From positions 1,880,701-1,944,700 of the forward strand of contig NC_040016.1 in the NCBI RefSeq assembly GCF_000972845.2: 64,000 bases of DNA, written 5' to 3'. Positions 1-37,932 of the stretch are shown piece after piece. Both the position numbers and the translations under genes were made by a program. The notes beneath the pieces are model-generated. The model worked only from the letters and a program-made list of their open reading frames with translations. It had not been told where the DNA came from and ran no database searches. Positions within the stretch are counted from its first letter, which is position 1, and every line of letters starts with the position of its first letter. Origin of the DNA: Larimichthys crocea. Its lineage: Eukaryota; Chordata; Actinopteri; Sciaenidae.

Positions 1-720
1 GCAAATTCACAGACAATGTAAAGCACCTGCACAACACACTGATTACGTGTGTACTGTATGCAAGTACGCACACACACACATACTGCCTTGCAGGTCACCA
101 TTCCTCCTGTGGCTCGGCCAGCAGTGTGTCCCCCTCGCATGACACGGGGAGGGGACGGTGCAATGAGCCACTGGAGTGGAGCACAAAGTTTCTGGCAGCA
201 GCACAAAGTTTCCCAGCAGGTCACAGCTGGCTGCCTGTCTGCTAGGGAGGGAGTTACATCACACAGAGAGACGACCAGCCTGATCTGCCACTTCAGATCT
301 GTCAGCCAGAGAAAACGCAGGAGGGAAAGAGAGACAGACATAGAGAGAAAGACAGACGGAAAGAGAGAGGGCTTTGAAGTACAACACTCTGTGATTCGGG
401 CTGATGAAACCACAGCCGGACAGACTGAAAGATGTTGGCCTTGTGGATAGGAACTGTGTCACCATTATGTGTGTGAGCGCCTGCTTTTTTGTCGCATCTG
501 ATAAATAATTTATGAGTTATTTTTTTATTCCTGTGCACTCTCTTTTTATTCTGTGTATCTTATACCCTGTCAGAGAGTCCGATCCCAAATAGTCCAAATC
601 CCTTTCAAGACCTACTGGTATACGTCCTTGGAGCACAAAGCACACAGGCCATCAGCGACCTTTTATATGTAACATCTCTCTTTCTCTATCCTGTCTTCCC
701 ATCATCCCCTGCTCCTCCAG
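1..720. other. intron upstream of the first plexin exon in the window
   Basis: No plexin-like coding segment was found. It holds a short CA tract near 67-80 and a purine-rich stretch near 310-370. It ends in a pyrimidine-rich acceptor, with CCTCCAG directly before 721. The preceding exon must end after two bases of a codon, because the base at 721 completes a split codon. Confidence 0.7.
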
Positions 721-26060
<25,340 letters not shown>

Positions 26061-29000
26061 GGACCAACCAGCACCTCCATCTCCTCCTTCTCTTCACTCC
26101 TCCTCTCCATCTGTCTCTCCCCCTCGCTCCTCTCACCCAACAAACAAAACTCCAACCCCCAACAATACGACAGACGAACTGCAAAAGGACTGAAGCAGTA
26201 TACTGCAAAACGGGGGGGTGTTCGGCAGAGATGGGCGGGCCTGTGTACGCTTACATGTGTATGTGTGTGTGTTTGTTTGCAGCCCCCGTATTGTGTGTGG
26301 GCTGGTGTCTATGTGAGAGACTGGGACACCGGACGTTTTCACACATGCATACATGGAGAAACATGTCAACTGACAGCATTTGATTATTGTGGATGTTGGT
26401 GTTTGTTGTTTGCTTGATTTTGATTTCAGGAGTTTTGTCGTGATGACGCGATGGTCAGGAAAGAAACAATGAAGCCCGGAAAGGAAACTCCATATATGGC
26501 ATCATTAGCAGGATGGACCAATCTGTGATGAGCCAATGGAGAGAGGCTCTCTAGGTCATGTGACTCCAACGGGTGTCACAGTTTTAAAGGATGTTGTTAG
26601 ATTATTTTTCTGTTTGTTTTGATTTTTTTTGTATAAATGTAATCAACTGCCCACTCTCTGATCTCTCGCCACTTGTATTACTGCTGAATTTGCACAATTT
26701 ACAGAAACGTTACAAAGGAAGACGATATAGATATTATATATAAATACAGCTACGTTTTTAAAGAAAGATTAGGGAGAAAACATTTTTGTTGTTTTTCATT
26801 TTAAACCAACAAACAAGAAAAATACAACAATATAAAACATGATTTGATATTTCAAGTACAAAAGAAAAAAAAAACAACATAGACAAAAAAGAAAAACAAA
26901 AAAGAAACAAAAAAGTCGTACTGTGCCATGTTTTCTTTGAATGTTGTTTAGTGCAAAGACATTTTGTTAGATGGAATGTGCTACCGTATGATTTTAAATA
27001 TGAACATGCCTAGTGACTGAAAAGAATTGTTTGAGCAATGACCCATCATAAGATCCTTGTTTGAAAAAAAGTGGGAAGTCGTCCGTCTTCTCGGGGACAG
27101 TTCATGGTGTCATGGTGATAACATGAAGTTGCTGTTGTTTCTAATTCAATCAGTGCAATCTTTTGGTTTCAGAAAACCAAATATATACTCACAGGATTGT
27201 TGCTTTATCATGGCCACGTTCGTATCCGACGCCACGGTTGGTTCTGTTCTTCAAGGGTCAAGAAGTGACAGTTCAGTGGATCATGGTATAGTGACTGAAC
27301 AATGAAGTAGCTACATTGCACTACCTGAAATAATCTGTTTGCCCCAAAACATGCAGCCACCATATCTAACAGTTTGGATACCACAGGTCCTGAGTTTGTG
27401 TTATCCATCCCTTGAAGGGTCATTAATTTTCCTGTTAGAGCAAAGCCAAAGTCTTGGTGCTCTCAGACACTATTTACGTCTTTACAGGAGCGACAATGAG
27501 GTCGGGTAGAGCTTTGCCAAGCCCCTTGATGGTGAAACAGTGGGGGGAAAGCTGTTTTCAGCCTGAAGCCACTTTTTTCTCTCAATGTTAATACTCAAAT
27601 AGAAGGGCAAGGAAAAGATATGAGTGTTTCTTTCCACCTCTAACCTACCTATTTGAGATGAGCTTTTTTATCCAAGAGGGATGGAATAGAAAGATACAGA
27701 GGTGAGACACCTCTGTTCATTAGCTACACGAGGCTGAGTAATCCTCCCTATAGCCTACAGCTCTTGTTTCAAAACTAGCCTATTGCCATGTGTGGCTTAA
27801 GCTTTTTTTTTTTTTTCATTACTGCTCTCTTAAGAGGATTTCTTTGTTTCTCTTTTTTTGAAGTCTTGAAGTCAGGGTTTTTGACTTTGTGGTGAGAAAT
27901 AATGTTTAATTTTTTTTTTGTTTTTTCTGCTTGCCGAAAAACCAAACTGTGGTCTGTATAATGTTTTTGTTGATGTTTTCATTTGTAAATTGTATACTTT
28001 TTCATGATGAACAAAAGCTGTTTGCCATTTTTTGTAATCAGGTTTTTTTTTTGTTTGTTTGTTTTTTGTCTTATTTTCAACATGTAAATTGTACATTTTA
28101 CGGTACACAGAAGACAAAATTCTCTTTGGTTTGCCTGAAGTTGAAGTACTTGACGGAACTCAAGGTTTATTTTCCTGATATCAAGGATCGAAATGAAATT
28201 GTTGCATCAGATGAGCATCTGTGTCTTTGTGATGGAAATGTGACTTGCTGCTTTATCTCTTGTACCTTGTTTTTTTCTATCAAACATTAGGGCTGTCATT
28301 TTATGCTGATCATAAATGCTGTCGCTGTCCATTTTTATGCCAGGTTCCTTAAAAACAAAACAATCTCCTTTCACATCCAAAAATAGTGAGCACAACCTCC
28401 TAAATAATTGCCAACCCACCGTTTTGTTTACATGTCTCAGATGTGACATTGCTTTCGACAGATGCATACATATGAGCCTTGTTAATCTGGATGTCTGTTG
28501 GGACTTTCACTCTGTACCTGACAGAATCAATCTTGAGGGACCACTCTGCCCATGTTTGGCTATAAATTTCATTTAGCTACACACATTAAATCATTTCTCT
28601 TCGAACTATCGGTATTAAATAATACTGCAAAACCTTCACCAAAATATGCTCTGTCCACTTTACAAACATGATAACGGTTTTTATTTCTTTGTTTAAAGCT
28701 GAGTTTTTGCTGCATTCATACATTTTGGTGCTCTTACTGTAGATCACATTGCAAAGAAATAGATGACTGCTGAAGCCAGAGCTCAGTGGTGCTGTTAACA
28801 GCAGTCCCTTGAATGACCAGTACGAGTACAATGTAAAGTTGGGACAAATCCCCTCACTCCTTGTAAAAGCACACAGGCAGAAATGCCCAGTTGGTGATCT
28901 GTCAGGCTTTTTAAAGACACTTAAAACATTCTCAATTCATTCTCAGGTTCATGCTCCATTTTTTTGTCGTATTCTGGTTGTAATTTGGTTGATTAAATGA

Positions 29001-29672
29001 CTTCTGGGGGAGATGGCTTGTTTATAGTTTGCATGGCTACTTGCCTTTTAGATTGACCTGCTTTGCAAGTTCGGACGCATCATTGGAGAAACTTCCCAGA
29101 CTCTAACGTTCATTTTGCACTGTAGTGTGATAAATGACTTGTATTTGTTGTTATTGAGGTGGTTTGAAGCATGAGTGTTTGGTGTCATCAGGAGGAAGCA
29201 GGCATCAGCTGCTGACTTGGAGCTTGTCACAAGAACATGTAGTTTGACAGAAAGTTGCTGGGTTTAATGCTGTTTTTCTGTCAAATCGGAACAAATTAAC
29301 AAGTGAAGTTTTCTGCGATGCCTTCAGTGTGAGCAGATTCAGCACTCAGTCATGTATCTCATGTTTAATTCTTAGCTTTTCAGACATGCTTAGTCACACT
29401 TTTGCCTTTCCAAAAAAACAGTTCAATCAAACAAGTCCTGGCACCATTCTGTTTTCTTTCTCTTTTTTTTCCATCTTTCTTCAATTTCTGGAAAATTCAA
29501 TAGTTGTTATTTTCTTTTTCTTTTTTAAATGGAAGTTACATAGATTCCAAGGAAACACAAAGCTAAATGAATTTCGGACAGAGCTGGCAAAGGAATTTTA
29601 ATACTTCAATAACTCAGAATACAGTTTCAGACTTGAAGCAACTGTCACAAGTTTGCAGGTTAACATTCATTG

Positions 29673-29680
29673 TGTAAATA
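29673..29680 (+). promoter_or_regulatory. Pumilio-type element TGTAAATA
   Basis: An exact match to the UGUANAUA Pumilio consensus, 38 bases upstream of the first AATAAA in the plxna1 3' UTR. Binding is inferred. Confidence 0.45.
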
Positions 29681-29713
29681 TTCTGTTATTTCCTATTTTG
29701 CAGATTTACTACT

Positions 29714-29721
29714 TGTAAATA
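29714..29721 (+). promoter_or_regulatory. Pumilio-type element TGTAAATA overlapping the poly(A) signal
   Basis: A second exact UGUANAUA match. It shares four bases with the AATAAA at 29718-29723. Confidence 0.4.
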
Positions 29722-29763
29722 AACACACATCAAGGAGAGATTAAACATTTTTTGCTAAATAAA
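29718..29763 (+). terminator. plxna1: tandem polyadenylation signals of plxna1
   Basis: AATAAA at 29718-29723 and again at 29758-29763. They are followed at 29765-29785 by GT- and T-rich sequence (TGTGGCTTGGGGTTTTATTT), as expected for a downstream element. These are the first such signals noticed after the stop codon. Confidence 0.75.
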
Positions 29764-29785
29764 ATGTGGCTTGGGGTTTTATTTA

Positions 29786-31490
29786 ATGAGTTTTAATAGA
29801 TGGATGGATGAAGTAGCAGTCCATTTGTTTCATAGTAGCATTTAATATATGTTTTACTCTAGCATGGGGGTTATGATGCCACAGCTCACACTTTCTTGCT
29901 ATGGCCAAGACTACTGTGATCCCTTGTATGTGTATGTTTGCCACTTTCTCTACCTGCATCTTAACTTTCTACTCAAGACTGTCCATGCACAACATTGAAG
30001 GAATTTTCATCCTCAGTGACAACAGAAAGGGTAGCTATCTAGACGTGTAGTATTGCATTTCAAATATGACCAACGACACAAAGACCCATTCACACCATAA
30101 AGAAGCACAATGAAATTGAATCCATGTCATAATGTAATATGTTATTCTAGAAGCTTGATGTAGGGACTATTCGCAGGGTTATTTGGAAACTACTTCAGCT
30201 GCAAACTAACAGCAAACATTTACTAGCCAGGAACTTGGTAGCGCGAGTCAATCACAGTCAGTAACTCTGAGCTTCTATTTAATTTTTTTAAAATAACTTC
30301 ACCGCTCATGGAACTTTGTTGTCTAGTTTTGTGTAACATTACATTCAATAAAAAAGGGAAAACTCCTGGAGCTAATCAGCCGTCCTTAGAACAATTCAGT
30401 ACAACAATTCAGAGTATGTAGAGAGAGTATGTATTTTTACTATTGACTCCACAAACTGGAGGTTTTTTTTTACTTTGACAGGAGGTCAACTAATAGGCTG
30501 TAATAGTTCCTCCATTTTGAACTTGATGGCTCTCTGTTCACCTAAAGGTCAGTACTGTTGTGACGATTTGCTGCTGGCGTAGCATGAAATCGCTGAAAAG
30601 TTGATGTTGTCGCAGTGAGGGAATCCACTGATTATGGCAATTCCATTGAAAATGAATTGCGACACAATTTCGCTGTTTGAAATTCTGGTGTGACCAGACC
30701 TTAACCCTGTGAAGCATTTAACACAAAAGACTGCAAATCTTTTTGTCAGGTTTGATACATTTTTAATAAAACAGGGTTCCGATATGGCTTGATACAGACC
30801 CTGAATATATTCTTGCCACAGAGCATCAATTATCAAAACCTGTCAAGTGCCAAATGATGGAATTATATGCTTATGTCCTCTACTTATAAGTATTTTTAGA
30901 CTGTATTTCATTGAGGCAAAGCTCTTGTAGGGGGGCTGCCAGTGTATCTTGTTTTTAACCTTGAATGTATAGAAACTTGTATACTATCTTCACTAGAACT
31001 GAAAAATCAGTACCCAGCCCACATTAGCCTCTTAATGGGCTGTGTCATTTAGTATCAAAGAATTAAGGTTTAAATTGTTCACCATCAAGAGAAACCTTCT
31101 TGTCAGCCTGCAGCATGATAGCTTCCCTCCTCCATCTCCCTGCCTTTCATAGCATGACCAGCATCATTAATCATTCTCATATCAATGTACTTGAGTGGCT
31201 GGTTGAGGTTTGTTCTCTGGAGGTGTTAATACTAACACGTTTACCCCCTAACCATACATCACGCTCGCACTGCCCTCAGCTTACATGGGCACTTACATGG
31301 AAGAGTGGCTCTGAGTATATACTACAGTAGAGCATCAGCTGGCTCAGATAGGCTAGCCCAGTGATTTTCATGCCATGTATTGTTGCTGAACAAGAAGGCA
31401 TGGAACAACAGAGAGAGGGACCCAGGAGAAAGCACACTAGAATGAACCAAAACCACTTTGTCCTTTTTTCATAGCCTGCCTTAAGCGTCA
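29786..31490. other. intergenic, mostly featureless
   Basis: AT-rich sequence downstream of the plexin poly(A) site. The only item noticed is a possible transposon relic at 30540-30710. There are no recognisable coding exons. Confidence 0.6.
30540..30710. mobile_element. possible degenerate DNA-transposon fragment
   Basis: A segment with ATGAAATCGCTG, CAATTCCATTGAAAATGAATT and TTCGCTGTTTGAAATTCTGG, ending GTGTGACCAGACC. It resembles, from memory, old fish hAT-like non-autonomous elements. Family assignment is uncertain and terminal repeats are not clearly seen. Confidence 0.25.
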
Positions 31491-31499
31491 GCACTCCCC

Positions 31500-31725
31500 C
31501 CCACCCCCTCCTACCACGGCGGATTCAATGAGCCCAGATAGACAGAAAATGTTATCGTTCGCACCATGTGTAACCAGCCGGGCTAATTCAATTAAAATTC
31601 CATCCAAGGAGGAACGCTGAAATTGCGTAATGGTCGTGGGAGCACTGAATCTCGTAATGATCCTGTCAAGAGGCAAATGATCTTGCAGCGCGAACATTAT
31701 GATAAATTCCTTGCAAAGCACAAGA
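31500..31725. promoter_or_regulatory. candidate conserved non-coding element, 31.5 kb
   Basis: Non-repetitive and CpG-containing, with several ATTA/TAAT cores (GGCTAATTCAATTAAAATTC, TGCGTAATGG, CTCGTAATGATCC), flanked by C-rich low-complexity sequence. There is no splice-bounded frame. It lies about 1.7 kb after the plxna1 poly(A) site. Confidence 0.45.
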
Positions 31726-33379
31726 TGCTCGTTTCTTCAACCGCCCCCTCCCCCCCTCGCCTCCCTGCCTCCTTCCTCCACCTCTCTTTGCATGCAAAAT
31801 TCTGGTGCCATAGTTAATAAAGCCATGATCTGTATTTGCTCCCCCCCCCCTACCCTTTTCTCTTTAATCTCGTTTAGTTACAATTGAAGAGGGCTCTGTG
31901 TTTTATCACACACTCAATGCAGTGAAATTGGAATTCTATTTTAGCTGAGCAGTCTTTTGGTATCTGTCAATGTTTGTTGCATGCAAGAGCATGGTGGAAC
32001 CGGAGCACCATGAGTGGCAGTGGTATCTATAGGGCCCTAAATCCAGTGAGCGGTTCAGTTTCTCCTGGCGTGGAGAAGGTGACAGCCGTGACTGGTTGGG
32101 GGATGCTACGAGATGGATTACTGTCACCGTTCTTAACTTATAGTACACAGAAAAGGCTGTGTGTGTGTGTGTGAGTCTGAAGGAGAGGAGTGGGTGTCAA
32201 GTACAGGTGGTGCCAACCTTCAGCCCACTGTAGACATGCACAGTCACACAAAGCTCCCTAAGGCAAGTGCAAGTCTGCAGTGAGTATTTAGTAAAGATGT
32301 AGTCAGTGTTAGGTGAGAAAATGAACATTTTCAACATTCATTGAAAAAAACACAGAAGCATATTGACAACTTCTAACCAGAAGTTAAACTTGCGCTATCA
32401 ATATTTTATATTAACAATGGATCAAATACATCATCTACATGTTATGTGTCTTTTTCAGCTAAGATAACAGAGAACAATCACTGGACTCAACAATTCACCT
32501 AAACTTTACAAAGAGTTTTAGCATCTTTTGCTTATTGTTTTGGTTTTAAGGCTTGCAACTTAACTGATCACACCACAACTGTGGTGTCCCCAAGAAGCCA
32601 AAACATCAATTACTGGTTTAAAGGATAGGGTAAGAAGATCCATATTGTGTGTACACTGAGATGGGGGACAAAATCCACTCTCATCTTGAGCTGCATGCAG
32701 ATGATCCACATAGACACTTGGACAGAGGACAACATTTTGTGGACTATAGCAGTCATGCACACATGGAAACTATAAATTGTGCTTAAGAAGCTCTCACTTG
32801 ACTCAGGCTGCTCAGTCTGATCTTTAGCTGAACTTTAAAATGCATTTTTGTTTAAAAGAGCACTGTGGATTTTGTCCCACATTCCTTACAATGTAGTCAT
32901 GCTACAAAGGGAAGATAAATCATCACAGCAATCATAAACTCATTCAACATAGATGAGATATGTAGATATTGTATTAAGATAGATTTGAAAAAATCTGAAT
33001 CCGTTCTAGTTGTTGTTTTCCCTCATCAGATTAGACCCCCAAAATTACAATTAAACTATTTAATAAAACCTGTCTTTATTCATAATTGTGTATTTATGTA
33101 AAGCTGCAAGTAATTATAACGAAAAGATTTCCCGCCTTATCGGGCACTTGGGGGGTTTTGTCCTCATGAGTGCTGGTAGAAAAATAAATAAACAACAATT
33201 TAATTGTTCAGTGGCATATTTGAGTTCAGTATATTTTTTTAATTTAAAGTCTGTATAAAGGCAATTCCATGTTTTCTTTCAAAACACAATAAATATGTTG
33301 GAAAATAGTTGCTGAAAATACGTGAAAAGACTTTGAACGATACATTACTGAAATGTGGAGTTAGAGGTTCAAACAGTTT
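31726..33379. other. intergenic, no recognised feature
   Basis: Low-complexity C-rich tracts (31741-31790 and 31841-31860) and a short TG run near 32158-32172. The rest is AT-rich. I see no gene. Confidence 0.55.
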
Positions 33380-33519
33380 TTCACCAGTCCAGGATTTTTT
33401 GTACGGTCCTAAAAGGAGACCGCGTGACATCACGTGGTGACCACCCAGCCCCCCTTAGTGCAACAGTATAAAAGCCTTCAGCGCAACACAGACAGACAGA
33501 CATTGTTTCACTGAGATAC
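33380..33519 (+). promoter_or_regulatory. promoter-like sequence: CRE/E-box and TATA box
   Basis: TGACATCACGTGG at 33425-33437 combines a CRE-like site and a CACGTG E-box (33431-33436). TATAAAAG lies at 33467-33474, which would place a start site near 33497. The spacing of CRE, TATA and predicted start is what a regulated RNA polymerase II core promoter shows. No known gene follows. Confidence 0.4.
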
Positions 33520-33714
33520 ATGACTTATGTACATTTGGACAGAAAGGGAAAGACACAGAGATACAGAGATTCATTCAACTCGCCCAGAGTGGTTCAGCGG
33601 ACACGCCCCCACAGTCCTGGAGCTGAGAGTACTGCCCATTTTTACCTGATTTTGACTCCCATCTTCATAAACTTGTCGTTATTTCTAATCATTCAGATTT
33701 GGTTGGGTGGTTAA
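33520..33714 (+). other. small open frame after the promoter-like sequence (64 codons)
   Basis: The ATG at 33520 is the first after the predicted start site. The frame gives a basic N-terminal part (MTYVHLDRKGKTQRYRD) and a hydrophobic C-terminal stretch long enough for a membrane helix (FYLILTPIFINLSLFLIIQI). It is not recognised as any family. The short length makes a chance origin quite possible. Confidence 0.2.
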
Positions 33715-35028
33715 TAACACTTTTTCTTTAGTCTGACAATCTCAAAACACATTTATTTTGACTTTACACAGACTTTAACCTGCAGTGGAGAGAGAAAAGT
33801 ACCTGCTACTTCACCTGTGGTCAGTAAAAACAAAGAAACTTGCATATACCTACTGTCACACATATTTCATAATGCCTCGAGCCCATTAGACATCTACAGA
33901 AAGCAGCAGATTACCACCTTTAGCAGAAGAACAGCAATTCACCATCACAGATACCTCTCTCAAATAATGTCTCAGTTTGCAGCCACAGTCACATTAGGTC
34001 AATGTTCTAATGATGGCAACATTTCTTGCATGGCCACCACAGGCTTTATATTGTCTAATTTATTACCTGAATTGCTCCTCAACATTTTTTCTACAGTTCA
34101 ATTAGGGAAATGTCTCTAACAAAATCAAGGCAACTTCTCTGCCCATTTTAAAGAAAGCTTTCACCACGTCGCTGCATCTGAGTTGGCGTGAATGTTCCTC
34201 TGTTCTGACTGGCTTGTTAAATTCTCCACAGGTAGAAACCATTACAGACGGCGTCTCCCTGTCAGGGCCTGAGAAAATCCATTCCCTGCTCCACTGACCT
34301 AAAGCTTCCTGATGTCTGATTAACACACATGAGTTGACAATCTATATGGAGCGTTGCAGAGCTTTTAAAGAGGTTGTCTGTAGTATCTTCTGGACCTAAT
34401 CTGCTGAACACAGCCCAGCCAGTCATGACTGATGATTCCTGAGACTGCTGGTCTGAGCAGGTCTGCTTTCTTATTTGATGTACTATTTCCTCCATTTTCT
34501 CCTTGAGCCAAAATGCTTTGGATCAATTATGGACTGAACTTGACTTCCAAGTGTCACCTTGTTCACCTTTGAGCTTCCCCTCCTCCCTAGATCCACACAC
34601 ACACATGCACACACAAACATACATGGCTCCCTGAGGAGACCCCCTGCTGTGAATGGGAAGAGGTGGTCTGTCTGATTCGCCTGTCTTCCTCGCCAGGTGA
34701 CGGGTCACATCCCCCAGGATCCGGAGAAGTCTGTCCTATTAGCCCATCCACCCCTCACACTTCCACTCAAGGATGGAGAGTTCAACTGTGTCTGTGTGCG
34801 TGTGCTGGCACCTTGTGTGTGTATTGTGCAGAAATGCGCTCACATGCATGCATTTCATTACCAGCTGTGTGTGTGCATACATGAGTGCTTTCTATGAAGT
34901 CTGGAGGTCAGAGAGGTCAATTTCGGACTTCCCACACAGTCAATTTAATCACGACTCAACCAGCTGATGATCCACGCCAGATTGATCAAATGCCTTAGCA
35001 TTGTTTCTTACGGCTGCAGTCCACTGTA

Positions 35029-35034
<6 letters not shown>
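33715..35034. other. intergenic, no firm gene
   Basis: Contains short CA/TG runs near 34590-34625 and a CTTCCTCGCCAG acceptor-like site at about 34697 followed by an open segment (VTGHIPQDPEKSVLLAHPPL). That segment has no clear donor and no recognised family. Confidence 0.4.

Positions 35035-35101
<67 letters not shown>
35035..35101. repeat. (TC)n(AC)n compound microsatellite
   Basis: About 23 TC units directly continued by about 10 AC units. Confidence 0.97.
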
Positions 35102-35559
35102 ATACAGCCCTTTGATCTTCAAATGTGTGTCTTTGGCTGCAATTTTTTTTCCCTGTGTCTTGCAGCTTCAGTGAACCGAACTTGAAAGCAGTTGCTTTTC
35201 CTCGGAGAGAAGAATGAATCTCTTTAGGTCCATTGTGGCATTAAGCTTTGAGGGGGCACAACAAAGAAGTCAAATAGATATGTACACATTTTTCAGTTGC
35301 TTATTTTTCTCCACTTATTTGAATGGTTCTTGAAAGAGCCATTCCTTAGACAATAAACAGAATAATTCTCTCCGTTATTTCCCCGCTCGGTAATTAGTTA
35401 CGATGTGTAGCAGTCAAAAAAGATAAAATTGCATTGCATGTTCTTTAAAGATAACAAAACTGAAGAGATGAAATGGAAAAAAAAATATTTACATTCTTTC
35501 TCTTATTCAGAGACAAGCATATGGAAATCTGCTTAAAAACCCTGACTTATAATACATGT

Positions 35560-35990
35560 TATGATAAATGATTAATGCTGATTCGAGGTATCACAGAATG
35601 CCAGGCGCCTCGTAAATCCCTCAAAGATTTAGTCTAAGCTTTGCACTTTAACCCTCGCATTCAGTATGTCTGTCGGCCTTTCATGTGTGATCAACAGAAA
35701 AGCTATGAACATGCTACTGTTCACTCCGCCTCCACACAACCGCCACCCTCCCCTGCATTCACCGCTGTCACTTTGATGTCAGAGGGATGTGGTGTGTCTT
35801 AACGACCCAGCGCTCATGAATTAATTAATCACTTCTTGGTAACGTCTCAAACACAGCAGCTTGTGATCAAGTGCATTGTGGGATTGAGATAAGGCATGGA
35901 CATTGCCTGGCAATGGAACTGACACGAGGACCCTTAATTAACTCAATTAATTAACCACGGGGATGAGGCTACAGTGGAAGATGTGTGTGC
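35560..35990. promoter_or_regulatory. candidate conserved non-coding elements, 35.6-36.0 kb
   Basis: Two adjacent non-repetitive stretches. The second has ATGAATTAATTAATCAC near 35816-35832 and CTTAATTAACTCAATTAATTAACC near 35933-35956, with GATCAA and TGTCATC-type sites between them. They have the homeodomain-site-rich texture typical of developmental enhancers. Confidence 0.4.
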
Positions 35991-35999
35991 ACGTGGGTG

Positions 36000-37930
36000 C
36001 ATGCATAAGAGTTGACGGCTACCTGGAGATTGAGGTTTAACTGCTGGTTCCTCACCAGGTTGTGTCACGAAGAGAAAGATTTGATGAATGTACGTTGGTG
36101 AGGACAGCATTACACCTGCTGCTGCGAGTATCTTAGAGCATCACTTCATGCTGTCTTACCTAAAGCAAAGGATATCTCCAATTGACCTTTAGGTTTCATA
36201 ACTGTAGGCGCCACATGGGATGATGTCGTCTTCACGACAAAGCTCAAACCCCACGTGTGTGAACATATTGCTGTGTCTCTCAGTCACAAACCACAGCTTG
36301 GAGGCTGTGCCCTCTGGTCTGTGATTGTAACAATTCCCTGTAGTCTCCTATGTGTATTTTAATCATATTAACATTTGACATTTGCTGCTACACTTATACC
36401 TGTTCCATAGTTCAACATAAGCTAAAGCCTAGGATAAAGTCTAGAAGCACTAGTAGACAGTTAGCATGGCTCTGCGCAACATATGCACATAAAACCACAA
36501 CTTGCCAGTTGTTACTGATTGTACAGATGAAACAAACAAAGTACAACATGTTATTTTTCTTTTTTTATGAAACATTATGAATTGATTGTGATTTAATTTC
36601 TGCAATATTTTGCAAAAAGAGCTCCCTAAACGTGACAAACTGGACTTTTAAGTACAGTACTTGAATAAATGTACTTATTTACTTATAGCTACTTATAACC
36701 ACCGCCCGTAAGACATGAATAAGTATGTTACACATAAATGATAATACTGGTTAAATGCTGTAAATGATTGTAAAATAATAAAATTGCAACAATAACAATA
36801 CAACATAACATATTTATGACTACTTTTTAACAGTTTAATTATAAATTAAGGTTAATTTACAAGACAATCAGTGTACCGAATGTAACATGTAAGGCTAATA
36901 CTGCATTAGTAAGTATATCTAATACAGTATGGCCTGTGTCAGAATATATATCATGATTTTAAGATGCCATAATCATTAAAATGCCATACTTCATTATGCA
37001 CATTCCCAAAGTACAATTTCTTAATTTGTAAATTGTTGGTAGGCAGATTTTTTTTCTGAGCTAAAGCTAAGCTTTTGCTTTATATTTCACAGACAGACAG
37101 TGCCATCAATCTTCTCATTTAACCAAGAAAACAATCACAACAAAAAATACCATTGTAAATAAAGATGTTTATTTCAGATGTTGAATAACTTACCAAAGAG
37201 GGTAAGATGAGGATAAGACATATGAATATCCCTGCAACTGCACAAGAAGCAATTAAAAAGAGAAAATGAAAAACAGTAGTAGTACAGTAGTTGTCACTCA
37301 CTGACCTAATTGTTTTAGCAGCTTTTTATATATAAACTGTTTTCTCAGATAATGGGATTGTCTGCAAACTGCTGCTTAAATTACTACATCATAAGAAAAT
37401 TTCACCCAGCTCCCAAATGTTCAGACGTGTTTTTATGTACTGTAACTGGAACATTACAGTTTGTATTCCCTGGTAGATCATACATCAGTTTGTGCAGAGG
37501 GCACATAAAAATGATTGTATTCTCTTCCATAGATAAAGATATCTCGCTGTGATGTCTTCAGTACAAATACTAAGAATGAACATAAGCAAACCTAAAAAGC
37601 AGCAAAATATTTTATTTAGGAAACAGTTGAATCTCAACAATTAAGTTGTTGAAATCTTACAAGTTCTCTCTAATCTGTAGGCAAAATATCCAAATAAACT
37701 GAATAGGTTAATAGTGTCAGTTTTCATATATAGTACTGTTCATCTTATTGTGTCCTCTCATCCTGTGTTGAATGCACACATTCATCTGAAATCCTCAGTG
37801 TGACTGACTTCACTTTGAATTATCTAGCCCTAGTTTTTACAATAAAAAATGTGCAATAAAGTCCAGAAAGCCTGGAATCCAGAAGAGAACATTAATAGAA
37901 AGAAATTGACTGTAACACAGCAGTTCACAT
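36000..37930. other. AT-rich intergenic sequence
   Basis: No gene is recognised. The segment 36590-36652 resembles the end of the MITE family seen at 39.65 kb. Confidence 0.45.
36590..36652. mobile_element. possible terminal fragment of the 39.65-kb MITE family
   Basis: TTTCTGCAATATTTTGC followed by CTCCCTAAACGTGACAAACTGGACTTTTAA resembles the internal part and terminus of the copies at 39648-39993 and 52197-52373. It is degenerate. Confidence 0.3.
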
Positions 37931-37932
37931 AC

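Larger units (their letters stand above)
26061..29785 (+). other. plxna1: plxna1 3' untranslated region
   Basis: From the stop codon to shortly after two AATAAA signals. No further open frame or splice pair of note was seen. It has an A-rich stretch at 26790-26915 and T-rich stretches at 27800-28075. No AATAAA was noticed between the stop and 29718, which supports one long UTR of about 3.7 kb. The exact cleavage site is inferred. Confidence 0.75.
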
